A stretch of DNA of 64,000 nt, taken from Marinomonas rhizomae. Its GTDB lineage: Bacteria; Pseudomonadota; Gammaproteobacteria; Pseudomonadales; Marinomonadaceae. The stretch's first letter is position 1, and each line of letters starts with the position of its first letter. Of this stretch, positions 45,801 to 53,830 are shown one piece after another. Made by a program: the position numbers and the translations under genes. The stretch covers positions 149,421-213,420 of the forward strand of contig NZ_QNSE01000008.1 of NCBI RefSeq assembly GCF_003315485.1, given 5' to 3'. Under the pieces are notes generated by a model. It was not told the origin of the DNA and searched no databases. It saw nothing but the letters and a program-made list of their open reading frames with translations.

Positions 45801-46817
45801 CTATTTTGAATCGTTTATATGATTAACAAGAGACAGTGCGCTGAGTAAAGCGCCTTCAGCGTCACCTTGACATAACCAGTCACCCGCTAGGCCTACATTG
45901 TGTTCAGGAAACCATGCAAATGGTTTATTGCCTTTGCTTTCAGTAAAGCGGCTGAGAAACCAGCGGTGTGGCTCGCCATGCTTTAACACTCTATGTTCAG
46001 TTATATCTGAAAAAGCGCGTAGTAATGTCTGACTGATCCACTCTTTGTAACAATCAAGGTGTTGCTTCGTCCAGTTTGGGTCTGTTTGAATAACCCAGCG
46101 ATCGACTTCTGTGCCGTGGCGCATGGGTTTGTAATTGTCTTTCATCATACGTTTGATCAAAGAATTTTTTGGCTCAATCAGGGCATTTAAGTCGCACAGC
46201 TCTGTTTCTAACCATATCGCCCACTGAGATTGATAAGAGGCGCTAGCTTGATTTGCTCTGAGTAACAGCACAGCTAACTTTTCGTGTGAAGCCAGTATTG
46301 AAGCAGCTTGTGGGGCTGGCGCGGTGATAATAATTTTTTTGGCGATTGCAACAGGCTGATACTTATCATCTCTTAATAACCAGCTTGCCTGATCATCACC
46401 TTGCTGTGTTATCTGATCCAAATGATGAATGCGGGTGCTGGTAATGAAATTGGCATTCTTAATCCAATGGCGAGTGATAGCGCTCATTTTGGGCACGCCA
46501 ACAAAAGCTTGAGAACTTGTGTTGCTAAGCTGCTTCCATGTTGCAGCGACACCTTCTTTGGTGAGTTGTTTGCATATATTGAGACTGTCTGGGTGTGCGG
46601 CAACAATGTACGGAGTGCCGAGGTCACAACTTACATCACCTTCCAGCCTTTTGCTACTCGCTCGACCGCCACTCCCGCGGCTTTTGTCGATGATGCAAAC
46701 ACTTTGTCCTGACTGGGAGAGCAAATGTGCGCACAAGCTTCCAGCGAGACCCGCGCCAATTATGACGATATCAAAGGTTGGAGTGTGAATTTGGCTGTCA
46801 GTTAATGTATCCATCAT
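45801..46817 (-). CDS. FAD-dependent oxidoreductase, renalase-like
   Basis: About 338 residues from the ATG at 46817 (GGGA five bases before it); the frame is open 25 codons further, but that part is promoter DNA. The FAD dinucleotide motif IVIIGAGLAGSLCAHLLSQSG and acidic CIIDKSRGSGGRASSKR, plus C-terminal VGLAGDWLCQGDAEGALLS, match renalase-like amine-oxidase-fold proteins found beside photolyase genes. It is first gene of the light-response unit; substrate unknown. Confidence 0.85.
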   Translation of the reverse strand: MMDTLTDSQIHTPTFDIVIIGAGLAGSLCAHLLSQSGQSVCIIDKSRGSGGRASSKRLEGDVSCDLGTPYIVAAHPDSLNICKQLTKEGVAATWKQLSNTSSQAFVGVPKMSAITRHWIKNANFITSTRIHHLDQITQQGDDQASWLLRDDKYQPVAIAKKIIITAPAPQAASILASHEKLAVLLLRANQASASYQSQWAIWLETELCDLNALIEPKNSLIKRMMKDNYKPMRHGTEVDRWVIQTDPNWTKQHLDCYKEWISQTLLRAFSDITEHRVLKHGEPHRWFLSRFTESKGNKPFAWFPEHNVGLAGDWLCQGDAEGALLSALSLVNHINDSK

Positions 46818-46846
46818 ATTTTTCCCAGTGCTCTTGCTGCTTTTCT

Positions 46847-46907
46847 TATACAATATAGAAAGTTGTACAATAAAAGCAACTATCTTATACAAAAAAATAT
46901 TTGTATA
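46847..46907. promoter_or_regulatory. Paired LitR/PplR-like operators in the divergent promoter
   Basis: Two dyads: TATACA-N11-TGTACA (46847-46869) and TATACA-N10-TGTATA (46886-46907). The half-sites match those I recall for LitR-class regulators (T(G/A)TACA…TGTA(C/T)A, with about 12 bases between). They lie between the oxidoreductase unit (-) and the MerR gene (+), so both may be controlled together. Confidence 0.65.
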
Positions 46908-46994
46908 GTTTTATTGTGCTCTTTGGTGGTTGTAAAAGTTTAGGCCACAATAGTTTTATTGTCTTAGATGAATGATGATTTTTTGGGAAAATGT

Positions 46995-47930
46995 ATGAGT
47001 CAGTCGAACCAAAATGCGAAAACAGAGAAACAGCAGGACCAAGAGCCTTTAGATACCTTAGATCTATTGGATGGCGCTGCGTATTTCCCTATCAGAGAGT
47101 TATCTCTAAAAACAGGTGTTAACTCAGTCACGCTAAGGGCTTGGGAGCGACGCTATGGCTTATTAAAGCCTAAACGTACTGGCAAGGGTCATCGATTGTA
47201 TGATCAAGGTGATGTGCAGCTTGTAGAGAGCATACTGCGTTGGATCCAGCAAGGAGTTGCTGTGAGTAAAGTTCGAGCCTTATTGGAGAAAGGTGCGACA
47301 CTCGATGGGGTTGTGCCGTCGAATGAATGGCTAGAGTGGCAAGAAGTCTTGATAAAAGCATCTGAGGCTTTTCAAGAAGACAAAATTGAGCAGATGTATC
47401 AGCAAATTTTTTCTCAATATCCCGCTGATATTGCTATACGAGACTGGTTACTACCAAGTTTCGAACAGATGGGGAAAGGGGCTGCCTTAGCATTCTGTGA
47501 GTCTGTAGTGCTGTCGTGTTTAATGACACGTGTAAGTACCTTTAAAGTGCAAAAAAAGAATGCCCCTAAAGTGTTGATTACTGGATTACATTCCCAACGA
47601 AGTTTGTGGTGTTATATGGCTGCAGCCATGTTGTTAGACAAAGGTTTGTCGTGCAGCGTCGTTCCTAATATTCAACACAGTAGTGATTGGTCTGGTTTGA
47701 TTGAGGGGATTTTGGCTAATTCCGTATTGGTTTTTTGTGAAAATGAATTCGCCAATAAAGCGACAGAATTAGTGAATTTAATGCAGCAATGGCAAAGGCC
47801 TGTTGGTGTAATTGGCGCAAGTTTTTGGCTGGCAGCTCATGAGTCTAATGTAACGGACCTTGATCAGGTTAAAGTCTATTCTGAAGCATTTGAAGGAGTG
47901 ATTAATTTTATAGATAGGTTGGAGGGTTAG
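46995..47930 (+). CDS. MerR-family regulator, LitR/CarH-like, lacking a B12 motif
   Basis: About 311 residues from the ATG at 46995, with GGGA six bases before it. The MerR HTH is YFPIRELSLKTGVNSVTLRAWERRYGLLKPKRT, then GHRLYDQGDVQLVESILRWIQQGVAVSKVRALL. The C-terminal half has the fold region of the cobalamin-binding domain, but GLHSQRSLWCYMAAAML replaces the DxHxxG-type B12 motif. This fits the B12-independent LitR class described in Pseudomonas putida (PplR), which answers blue light through a LOV partner. The cluster it faces encodes photolyase. Confidence 0.8.
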   Translation: MSQSNQNAKTEKQQDQEPLDTLDLLDGAAYFPIRELSLKTGVNSVTLRAWERRYGLLKPKRTGKGHRLYDQGDVQLVESILRWIQQGVAVSKVRALLEKGATLDGVVPSNEWLEWQEVLIKASEAFQEDKIEQMYQQIFSQYPADIAIRDWLLPSFEQMGKGAALAFCESVVLSCLMTRVSTFKVQKKNAPKVLITGLHSQRSLWCYMAAAMLLDKGLSCSVVPNIQHSSDWSGLIEGILANSVLVFCENEFANKATELVNLMQQWQRPVGVIGASFWLAAHESNVTDLDQVKVYSEAFEGVINFIDRLEG

Positions 47931-48036
47931 AAAGTAAAAAACTATCAGATAGATATCTACAATATATTTTTATTATTTCTGGCTTAGTCTTATCCTTTCT
48001 TCTATCAACTATACAAAGTAAAGAAGGGGATTCAAC

Positions 48037-48276
48037 ATGGTTAAAACAATGACTTTTGCCGTTATGCACTTTTCTATCGCGTTCTCTGTAGCGTATCTCA
48101 TCACGGGGAGTTTGTTAGTCGGTGGTTTGGTGGCTATTGTAGAACCAGCGATTAATACCGTCGCTTTTTATTTTCATGAAATTGTATGGAATAGAATCCA
48201 ACAAACTGACGTCGCGTCTGAATTGAGCAAGACGATTCAAACAGCAGGGGAAAATTATGCCCTAAGGTCAATGTGA
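48037..48276 (+). CDS. DUF2061 small membrane protein
   Basis: A 79-residue protein with two helices: KTMTFAVMHFSIAFSVAYLITGSLLVGGLVAIVEPAINTVAFYFHEIVW is the DUF2061 pattern. An AAGGGG ribosome-binding site precedes it. Function unknown. It follows the MerR gene by about 100 bases and may share the light-response context. Confidence 0.85.
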   Translation: MVKTMTFAVMHFSIAFSVAYLITGSLLVGGLVAIVEPAINTVAFYFHEIVWNRIQQTDVASELSKTIQTAGENYALRSM

Positions 48277-48300
48277 TTTTCTGGCATGCTTTAAAAAAGA

Positions 48301-48331
48301 AACCCCACCAGCGTAGAACGCTAATGGGGTT
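48301..48331. terminator. Bidirectional hairpin between DUF2061 and NSS genes
   Basis: AACCCCA-cc-AGCG (48301-48313) pairs with CGCT-aa-TGGGGTT (48319-48331). Confidence 0.75.
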
Positions 48332-48366
48332 GGTAACAGATTTAATACGTTATGTATTTTTAAGTA

Positions 48367-49725
48367 CTACTTCATAGGATTTATTAAGAAGTATAATACG
48401 AGCGCAACTGCAATTGGTGCCGTGAACTTCATAGAGAAGTTCCATAGTTTGAAAACAGCGCTAGGCAAATTTAGCTCGTCTTGAGCAAATTTATCTTTAA
48501 CCTTCCAGCCAGCAAATAGCGCGATCATTATGCCGCCTAATGGCAACATAATATTTGCTGTAATGTAATCTAAGAAGTCGAAAGTGTTTTTGCCGAACAG
48601 GGTTACATCAGACATAAAGTTGAATGAACCTAGGCAGGCAATACCTAACCCCCAAACGACAATTCCCAAACTAATAGAGGCGGTAATACGCTTCATTTTG
48701 AAACGTTCTACCAAGAAGGCTACTGTTGGTTCTAGTAAAGAAATTGCCGATGTCCATGCTGCTACGCCGACCAAGACGAAGAACAATACACCGAACAATT
48801 GACCGAAAGGCATTTGGCCAAACGCTACCGGTAAGGAAATAAACATCAAGCCTGGGCCCGCTGCTGGATCCATTCCGTTCGAGAAGATGATAGGGAAAAT
48901 CGCCAAGCCAGCGACCAGAGCGACAAGCGTATCCAGTGCGCCAATAGCTAGTACAGTCTTACCGATTGACGCTTCTTTCGTCATATAAGAGCCATAAGCC
49001 ATGATGGTTCCCATACCCAAGGATAGAGTAAAGAACGAATGACCTAGTGCTATCAAAGCAGCATTCCAAGTTAACTTGCTGAAGTCAAACTCGAACATGA
49101 AATTCCAACCTTGCGCAAAACCGCCTGTTGTCATTGCATAACCAAGCAAAAGAATAAGCAATACAAACAAAGCAGGCATCATGATGCGAGTTGCTGTTTC
49201 AATACCCTTGTTTATACCTGCAGCGACAACAACAACCGTCATGATGCTGAAAAGAGTATGCCAGCCTAGCAGAGTAGCAGGATCAGCAAGCAAAGCGCCG
49301 AATGCAGCACCAGCATCATCAGATGATATCCCGTTCATTTCACCTGTGAGCATCACCTTAATATAATGAAGTACCCAGCCACCAACAACAGAATAGAACG
49401 AAAAGATAAGCACGCCAGACAGCATTCCCATCAAACCAATCAATCCCCAAGATTTAGCACTTCCAGATTCTTCAGCGACATCTGTTAAAGCATTAATTGG
49501 GTTCTTACGTGCACGACGCCCAATAAATACTTCAGCCATCATAATTGGAATGCCGACAAGCAGAATACAAACCAAATAAACTAGAACAAACGCCCCACCA
49601 CCGTTTTCGCCAGTGATGTAAGGGAATTTCCAAATGTTACCTAAGCCTACAGCGGAACCTGTTGCCGCTAAAATGAATATCCATCGACTCGCCCATGAGC
49701 CTTGGATAGATGTTTTATTTTTCAT
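48367..49725 (-). CDS. Sodium-dependent neurotransmitter:sodium symporter (NSS/SNF) family transporter
   Basis: A 452-residue transporter with about 11-12 helices. The start MKNKTSIQGSWASRWIFILAATGSAVGLGNIWKFPYITGENGGGAF is the Na+/substrate site 1 signature of the LeuT fold. The frame is open 23 codons further upstream, but the ATG at 49725 fits the family. It imports an amino acid or osmolyte-related amine with sodium; the substrate cannot be read. It lies next to the ectoine operon on the opposite strand and has a structured leader candidate. Confidence 0.92.
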   Translation of the reverse strand: MKNKTSIQGSWASRWIFILAATGSAVGLGNIWKFPYITGENGGGAFVLVYLVCILLVGIPIMMAEVFIGRRARKNPINALTDVAEESGSAKSWGLIGLMGMLSGVLIFSFYSVVGGWVLHYIKVMLTGEMNGISSDDAGAAFGALLADPATLLGWHTLFSIMTVVVVAAGINKGIETATRIMMPALFVLLILLLGYAMTTGGFAQGWNFMFEFDFSKLTWNAALIALGHSFFTLSLGMGTIMAYGSYMTKEASIGKTVLAIGALDTLVALVAGLAIFPIIFSNGMDPAAGPGLMFISLPVAFGQMPFGQLFGVLFFVLVGVAAWTSAISLLEPTVAFLVERFKMKRITASISLGIVVWGLGIACLGSFNFMSDVTLFGKNTFDFLDYITANIMLPLGGIMIALFAGWKVKDKFAQDELNLPSAVFKLWNFSMKFTAPIAVALVLYFLINPMK

Positions 49726-49767
49726 AGTTATCTCTAAATAGTTGAAAGCAAAATATATAAACAGCGA

Positions 49768-49843
49768 TCGGAGTTGGTTTTTTACCCATACCAATGCTTC
49801 CTACTTCACCAGCTTGAATCAATGCCAGTAAGCAAAACTCCGA
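49768..49843 (-). promoter_or_regulatory. Structured 5' leader candidate of the NSS gene
   Basis: On the minus strand, TCGGAGTT (49843-49836) and AACTCCGA (49775-49768) form a perfect 8-bp stem closing about 60 bases. Inside, TGCTTACT can pair with AGTAGGAAGCA with a 3-base bulge, and a GAAGTAGG box is present. A -35 TTGCAT (49883-49878) with 17-base spacing to GAAAAT (49860-49855) would start the RNA within about 5 bases of the stem. The stem ends 43 bases before the start codon. It does not match the glycine riboswitch pattern. Confidence 0.45.
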
Positions 49844-50037
49844 ATAGGGACGGGATTTTCCGAATTTCGCTGCATATATGCAACTAAAATTGTTTTTTTA
49901 TGATGTTTTTCGCTATTTGGCGAACGCTTTTCAGCTTAGAGGTGGTCTAGCTTTGGGCAAAATCTTACGCCTGTAATAGTTAGTTCTCTAAATAAATGTC
50001 TGGACTTGAAAATGCTTTTAGGTAGAATAATTAGACA

Positions 50038-50126
50038 TCAAACTAATTTGGTTTGAAAAACCTGATGAGTAACACTAAATTCATATAAATCAGTCATAGT
50101 CGTTGTTATTGATCGACTGATTTATA
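50038..50126. promoter_or_regulatory. ectA upstream operator candidates
   Basis: TCAAAC-N7-GTTTGA (50038-50056) and a perfect 12-bp dyad TATAAATCAGTC-N19-GACTGATTTATA (50084-50126) lie in the 130 bases before ectA. A GTTTGAAAAA element also occurs upstream of the EctR-like gene near 43275. Either dyad could be an osmoregulatory operator. Confidence 0.5.
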
Positions 50127-50170
50127 AAATCGTCGGGTTAATAATGCTTTGTTTTCTAATGGATGTGATG

Positions 50171-50671
50171 ATGAATTCAGAAAAAATTGTGTTAACGAAA
50201 CCCAGTGCAATAGATGGTATGGCAGTGAATAAGTTGGTTGCATCTTGTCCGCCATTAGATACCAACTCGGTATATTGCAATTTACTTCAAGCCAGTCATT
50301 TCAATGAAACGTCCGTTGCAGCTAGCTTCGAAGGCGGTGAAATGGTGGGTTTTGTCTCTGGCTATATCATTCCTAACCAAACTGACACTTTGTTCGTTTG
50401 GCAAGTGGCGGTGAGTGAAAAAGCACGCGGACAGGGTTTAGCGAAAAAAATGGTTTTATCACTGCTTGAACGATCCAACTGTTCAGATGTGCGTTACATA
50501 GAAACCAGTATTACCGCATCAAATGAAGGTTCTTGGGCTTTGTTTCGACGCCTTGCAAATCAGCTAGGCGCCCCTTTGGAAGAATCTGTCATGTTCGATA
50601 AACAAGATCACTTTAAAGGGCAGCACGATACCGAACACCTCGTTAGGATTGGCCCCTTTTCTATAAATTAA
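50171..50671 (+). CDS. ectA: L-2,4-diaminobutyrate N-gamma-acetyltransferase
   Basis: A 166-residue GNAT enzyme (MNSEKIVLTKPSAIDGMAVNKLV start; the frame is open nine codons further). ASFEGGEMVGFVSGYIIPNQTDTLFVWQVAVSEKARGQGLAKKM contains the substrate loop and acetyl-CoA motif, and YIETSITASNEGSWALFRRLA is the EctA signature. It acetylates diaminobutyrate, the second of three steps to ectoine. First gene of ectABCD-ask. Confidence 0.95.
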   Translation: MNSEKIVLTKPSAIDGMAVNKLVASCPPLDTNSVYCNLLQASHFNETSVAASFEGGEMVGFVSGYIIPNQTDTLFVWQVAVSEKARGQGLAKKMVLSLLERSNCSDVRYIETSITASNEGSWALFRRLANQLGAPLEESVMFDKQDHFKGQHDTEHLVRIGPFSIN

Positions 50672-50814
50672 AAAGCTAATGAGTCATACGACTTATAAAT
50701 GTAAATGTACGCGAGTTAGAAATGCGATGAGTTAGAAGGTGCAGCTTTCACTCTCAGTTTTTGCTTTCTGCTCGATGTATAAATAACTATTTATGAACTT
50801 AAAGGATGATAAAA

Positions 50815-52128
50815 ATGAAAATTTTTGACGAAATCGAATCAGAAGTACAATCTTATGCGCGCTCTTTCCCACGTATTTTTAACCGTGCACTAGGTGCGCA
50901 TTTGTTTGATGAGGAAGGTAATAAATACTTAGATTTCTTGGCTGGTGCTGGGACATTGAATTATGGTCACAACAATCCTGTTTTCAAAGAAAAGCTAGTC
51001 GAATACATAATGGAAGATGGTATTACTCATGGCCTCGATTTGCATACCAAAGCCAAAGGTGAATTTTTAGAGTCTTTCAAACAATATATTTTAGAGCCTC
51101 GTGGTTTGGAATATATGATGCAGTTTACAGGGCCGACAGGGACCAATGCGGTTGAAGCCGCCCTTAAGCTAGCTCGCAATGTTACAGGTCGAGAAAATAT
51201 TATTAGTTTCACCAACGGTTTCCACGGTTGTAGTTTGGGCGCCTTATCTGTAACGGGTAATTCTCACCACCGTGGCGCAGCGGGTACAACATTAGGAGCT
51301 GGTGTTTCTACTGTTCCTTTTGATGGCTACTTAGGTGATGGTATTGAAACAACCGAATACTTAGACAAAGTATTGTCAGATTCTAGTAGCGGTGTAGATA
51401 CACCAGCGGCAGTAATCGTCGAAACAGTACAGGGTGAAGGTGGTATTAATGTGGCTAGCTTTGCTTGGCTGCAGAACCTTGAAGCCGTTTGTAAAAAGCA
51501 TGGCGTGTTATTGATTGTTGATGACATCCAAGCTGGTTGCGGCCGTACTGGTACTTTCTTCAGCTTTGAAGACGCAGGTATTAAGCCTGATATTGTCACT
51601 ATGTCGAAATCTCTGAGCGGTTATGGTTTGCCATTCGCTGTTGTTTTAATGCGCCCAGAATTGGATGAATGGAAACCAGGTGAGCATAACGGTACTTTTC
51701 GTGGTAACAATTTGGCTTTTGTAACCGCCAAAGTAGCGATTGAAACCTATTGGAAAGATGATGCGTTTGAGAAAGAAATCAAACGTAAAGGTGAATATAT
51801 CCATCAGCGTACACAAGACATTATTAATGAGTTTGGTGAAGGTAATTTCGTTGTTCAAGGTCGAGGCATGATGCGCGGTATTAACTGTGTAAGTGGTGAA
51901 CTGGCGAACAAGATCACCAAAAAATGTTTCCAAAATGGTCTGATGATCGAAACCTCCGGTGCTGATGATCAAGTTGTGAAATTCCTATGTCCTCTTATTA
52001 TTAGTGACGAAGACCTTAAACAAGGTATCGATATTCTAGAGCGCGCTATTCGTGATGTCTGTGCTAAAGAAGATGATATGCCTGAAGCTAAAAGCTATTT
52101 TGATGAGAACTACGATATCGCAGTTTAG
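50815..52128 (+). CDS. ectB: L-2,4-diaminobutyrate:2-oxoglutarate transaminase
   Basis: A 437-residue class III PLP aminotransferase starting [19 protein letters not shown], as EctB proteins do (ATG 50815 with AAAGGA upstream; ATG 50806 lies on the ribosome-binding site). [39 protein letters not shown] and the PLP lysine in [15 protein letters not shown] are intact. It makes diaminobutyrate from aspartate semialdehyde. A 144-base gap with two hairpins separates it from ectC. Confidence 0.96.
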   Translation: MKIFDEIESEVQSYARSFPRIFNRALGAHLFDEEGNKYLDFLAGAGTLNYGHNNPVFKEKLVEYIMEDGITHGLDLHTKAKGEFLESFKQYILEPRGLEYMMQFTGPTGTNAVEAALKLARNVTGRENIISFTNGFHGCSLGALSVTGNSHHRGAAGTTLGAGVSTVPFDGYLGDGIETTEYLDKVLSDSSSGVDTPAAVIVETVQGEGGINVASFAWLQNLEAVCKKHGVLLIVDDIQAGCGRTGTFFSFEDAGIKPDIVTMSKSLSGYGLPFAVVLMRPELDEWKPGEHNGTFRGNNLAFVTAKVAIETYWKDDAFEKEIKRKGEYIHQRTQDIINEFGEGNFVVQGRGMMRGINCVSGELANKITKKCFQNGLMIETSGADDQVVKFLCPLIISDEDLKQGIDILERAIRDVCAKEDDMPEAKSYFDENYDIAV

Positions 52129-52145
52129 TTCCTCTTTTGTAAAAG

Positions 52146-52174
52146 TCGTCTTTATAAGTTGAAAGGCGATTTTT
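52146..52174 (+). terminator. Intercistronic attenuator-like hairpin between ectB and ectC
   Basis: TCGTCTTT pairs with AAAGGCGA (one G-U) and TTTTTG follows. A second dyad CCGGTA-N6-TACCGG lies at 52225-52242. These could reduce or re-time expression of ectCD-ask. Confidence 0.55.
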
Positions 52175-52277
52175 GTCACTGACTTGAGTGAAGTAAATGG
52201 TAAGTTAAAAACCTCAGGTTTCTTCCGGTATCTGATTACCGGTATTTAAGCGATCTTAGGATCATAAGGAGAAAAGA

Positions 52278-52667
52278 ATGTTTGCACGTGATTTAGCCGA
52301 ATGTGAAAAAACCGAACGCCGTGTTGTGTCCCCAGATGGTAATTGGGAGAGTACGCGCCTTTTGCTAAAAGAAGACAACATGGGGTTTTCTTTCCACATT
52401 ACCACTATTTATGAAGGCAAAGATTTTGATATGCACTATCAAAATCACCTTGAATCTGTGTACTGCATTTCAGGTGAAGGCGAAGTAGAAAGCCGTGAAA
52501 CAGGGCAAAAGCATCACATTAAACCTGGCGTTGTTTATGTCTTGGATAAGCATGACGCTCATACCTTGCGAGCTTCCAAAGAACTGAAATTGGCTTGTGT
52601 CTTTAATCCGCCAATTACAGGTAAAGAGGTGCATAACTCGGAAGGCGCTTACGAGCTGCTGGATTAA
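52278..52667 (+). CDS. ectC: L-ectoine synthase
   Basis: A 129-residue cupin that cyclises N-gamma-acetyldiaminobutyrate to ectoine. The metal-binding pattern [20 protein letters not shown] and the C-terminal [16 protein letters not shown] are intact. AGGAG precedes the start. The length equals the family norm. Confidence 0.97.
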   Translation: MFARDLAECEKTERRVVSPDGNWESTRLLLKEDNMGFSFHITTIYEGKDFDMHYQNHLESVYCISGEGEVESRETGQKHHIKPGVVYVLDKHDAHTLRASKELKLACVFNPPITGKEVHNSEGAYELLD

Positions 52668-52724
52668 AAGCGAATTTTAAATCAAATAGTTAATTATTGA
52701 AGGAGTAAATAAGGAGGTACGATA

Positions 52725-53729
52725 ATGTCTGCGTCGGCATCAGCTTTAGCGAATGACGTTTTTTATAGCGAAGGGCTTTTGGAACAAGAGCCTTCTAATA
52801 AAAAAAACTCTAGCGATGAGTGGGTGAAAAAGAGTACAGAAGAAGGTGGGCAGAAAGATGTTTATCCTTCTAGAAAGTATTCCTTACCAACGTATATTAA
52901 TCGTAAGGATCCAGTTATTTACTCAACAGATCTAAAGGCGCCTCTCGAAGAAGCGCTTTTAGATCAATATGAAAAGAAAGGCTTTTTGTTTTTAGATCAT
53001 CTTTTTGAAGATCATGAGATCGCAGATATGCAAAAGCATATGCAGTGCTTGCGAGACAGTGAGGTCATTAAGCAAAGAGAAGAGAGTATTACAGAAGTCA
53101 GTAGTGGTGATATTCGTTCGGTTTTTGATGTTCACAAGCTAGGTGGTTTTTTTCAAAAAATTGCACAGGATCCAAGGTTGGTTCAAATTGCTGAATACCT
53201 TTTAGGGGATAGGGTCTACCTTCATCAAACGCGTTTGAATTATAAACCGGGTTTTCGTGGTAAAGAGTTTTATTGGCACTCGGACTTTGAGACATGGCAT
53301 GTGGAAGATGGAATGCCGCGTATGAGAGCTTTGAGTATGTCCATTACACTGACTTCAAACGATCACCAAAACGGCCCTTTATTATTGATCCCAGGTTCTC
53401 ATCATACTTATGTATCTTGTGTTGGTGAAACGCCAGAAAATAACTACTTTTCTTCGCTTAAAAAACAAAATGTTGGTGTTCCAGATGATGCTTCTTTACA
53501 GTCATTGATTGAACAGCATGGTATCGAAGCGGCCGTCGGTCAGCCCGGCAGAATTACCTTGTTTGATTGCAATGTATTACATGGTTCAAACGGCAACATT
53601 ACTCCGGCGCCTCGTTCGAATTTATTTTTTGTCTACAATGCCTTGTCGAATCGGGTAGGTTTACCATTCGGTAACACAACCCCAAGGCCTGAATACATCG
53701 CGGCTAGAAAGTCGATTAAAGCGCTTTAA
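52725..53729 (+). CDS. ectD: Ectoine 5-hydroxylase
   Basis: A 334-residue non-haem Fe(II)/2-oxoglutarate dioxygenase making 5-hydroxyectoine. The signature FYWHSDFETWHVEDGMPRMR holds the HxD iron ligands, and HGSNGN near residue 286 the third. It is about 30 residues longer than typical EctD, with an unusual serine- and lysine-rich N-terminus (KKNSSDEWVKKSTEEGG) before DVYPSR. A strong AAGGAGG site fixes the start at 52725. Confidence 0.95.
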   Translation: MSASASALANDVFYSEGLLEQEPSNKKNSSDEWVKKSTEEGGQKDVYPSRKYSLPTYINRKDPVIYSTDLKAPLEEALLDQYEKKGFLFLDHLFEDHEIADMQKHMQCLRDSEVIKQREESITEVSSGDIRSVFDVHKLGGFFQKIAQDPRLVQIAEYLLGDRVYLHQTRLNYKPGFRGKEFYWHSDFETWHVEDGMPRMRALSMSITLTSNDHQNGPLLLIPGSHHTYVSCVGETPENNYFSSLKKQNVGVPDDASLQSLIEQHGIEAAVGQPGRITLFDCNVLHGSNGNITPAPRSNLFFVYNALSNRVGLPFGNTTPRPEYIAARKSIKAL

Positions 53730-53830
53730 AAAGCGATTAATGCTTAAATTTTCCGCAACCTTATGACAATATAGCGGCAGTTTTATATTTCGGCACAAGT
53801 TGGCTTTTAGCCCCTAAACATATTGGAAAA

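Noticed and set aside
49726..49884. Glycine riboswitch ahead of the NSS transporter
   Set aside because: The conserved glycine-aptamer core could not be found; only a generic stem structure is supported.
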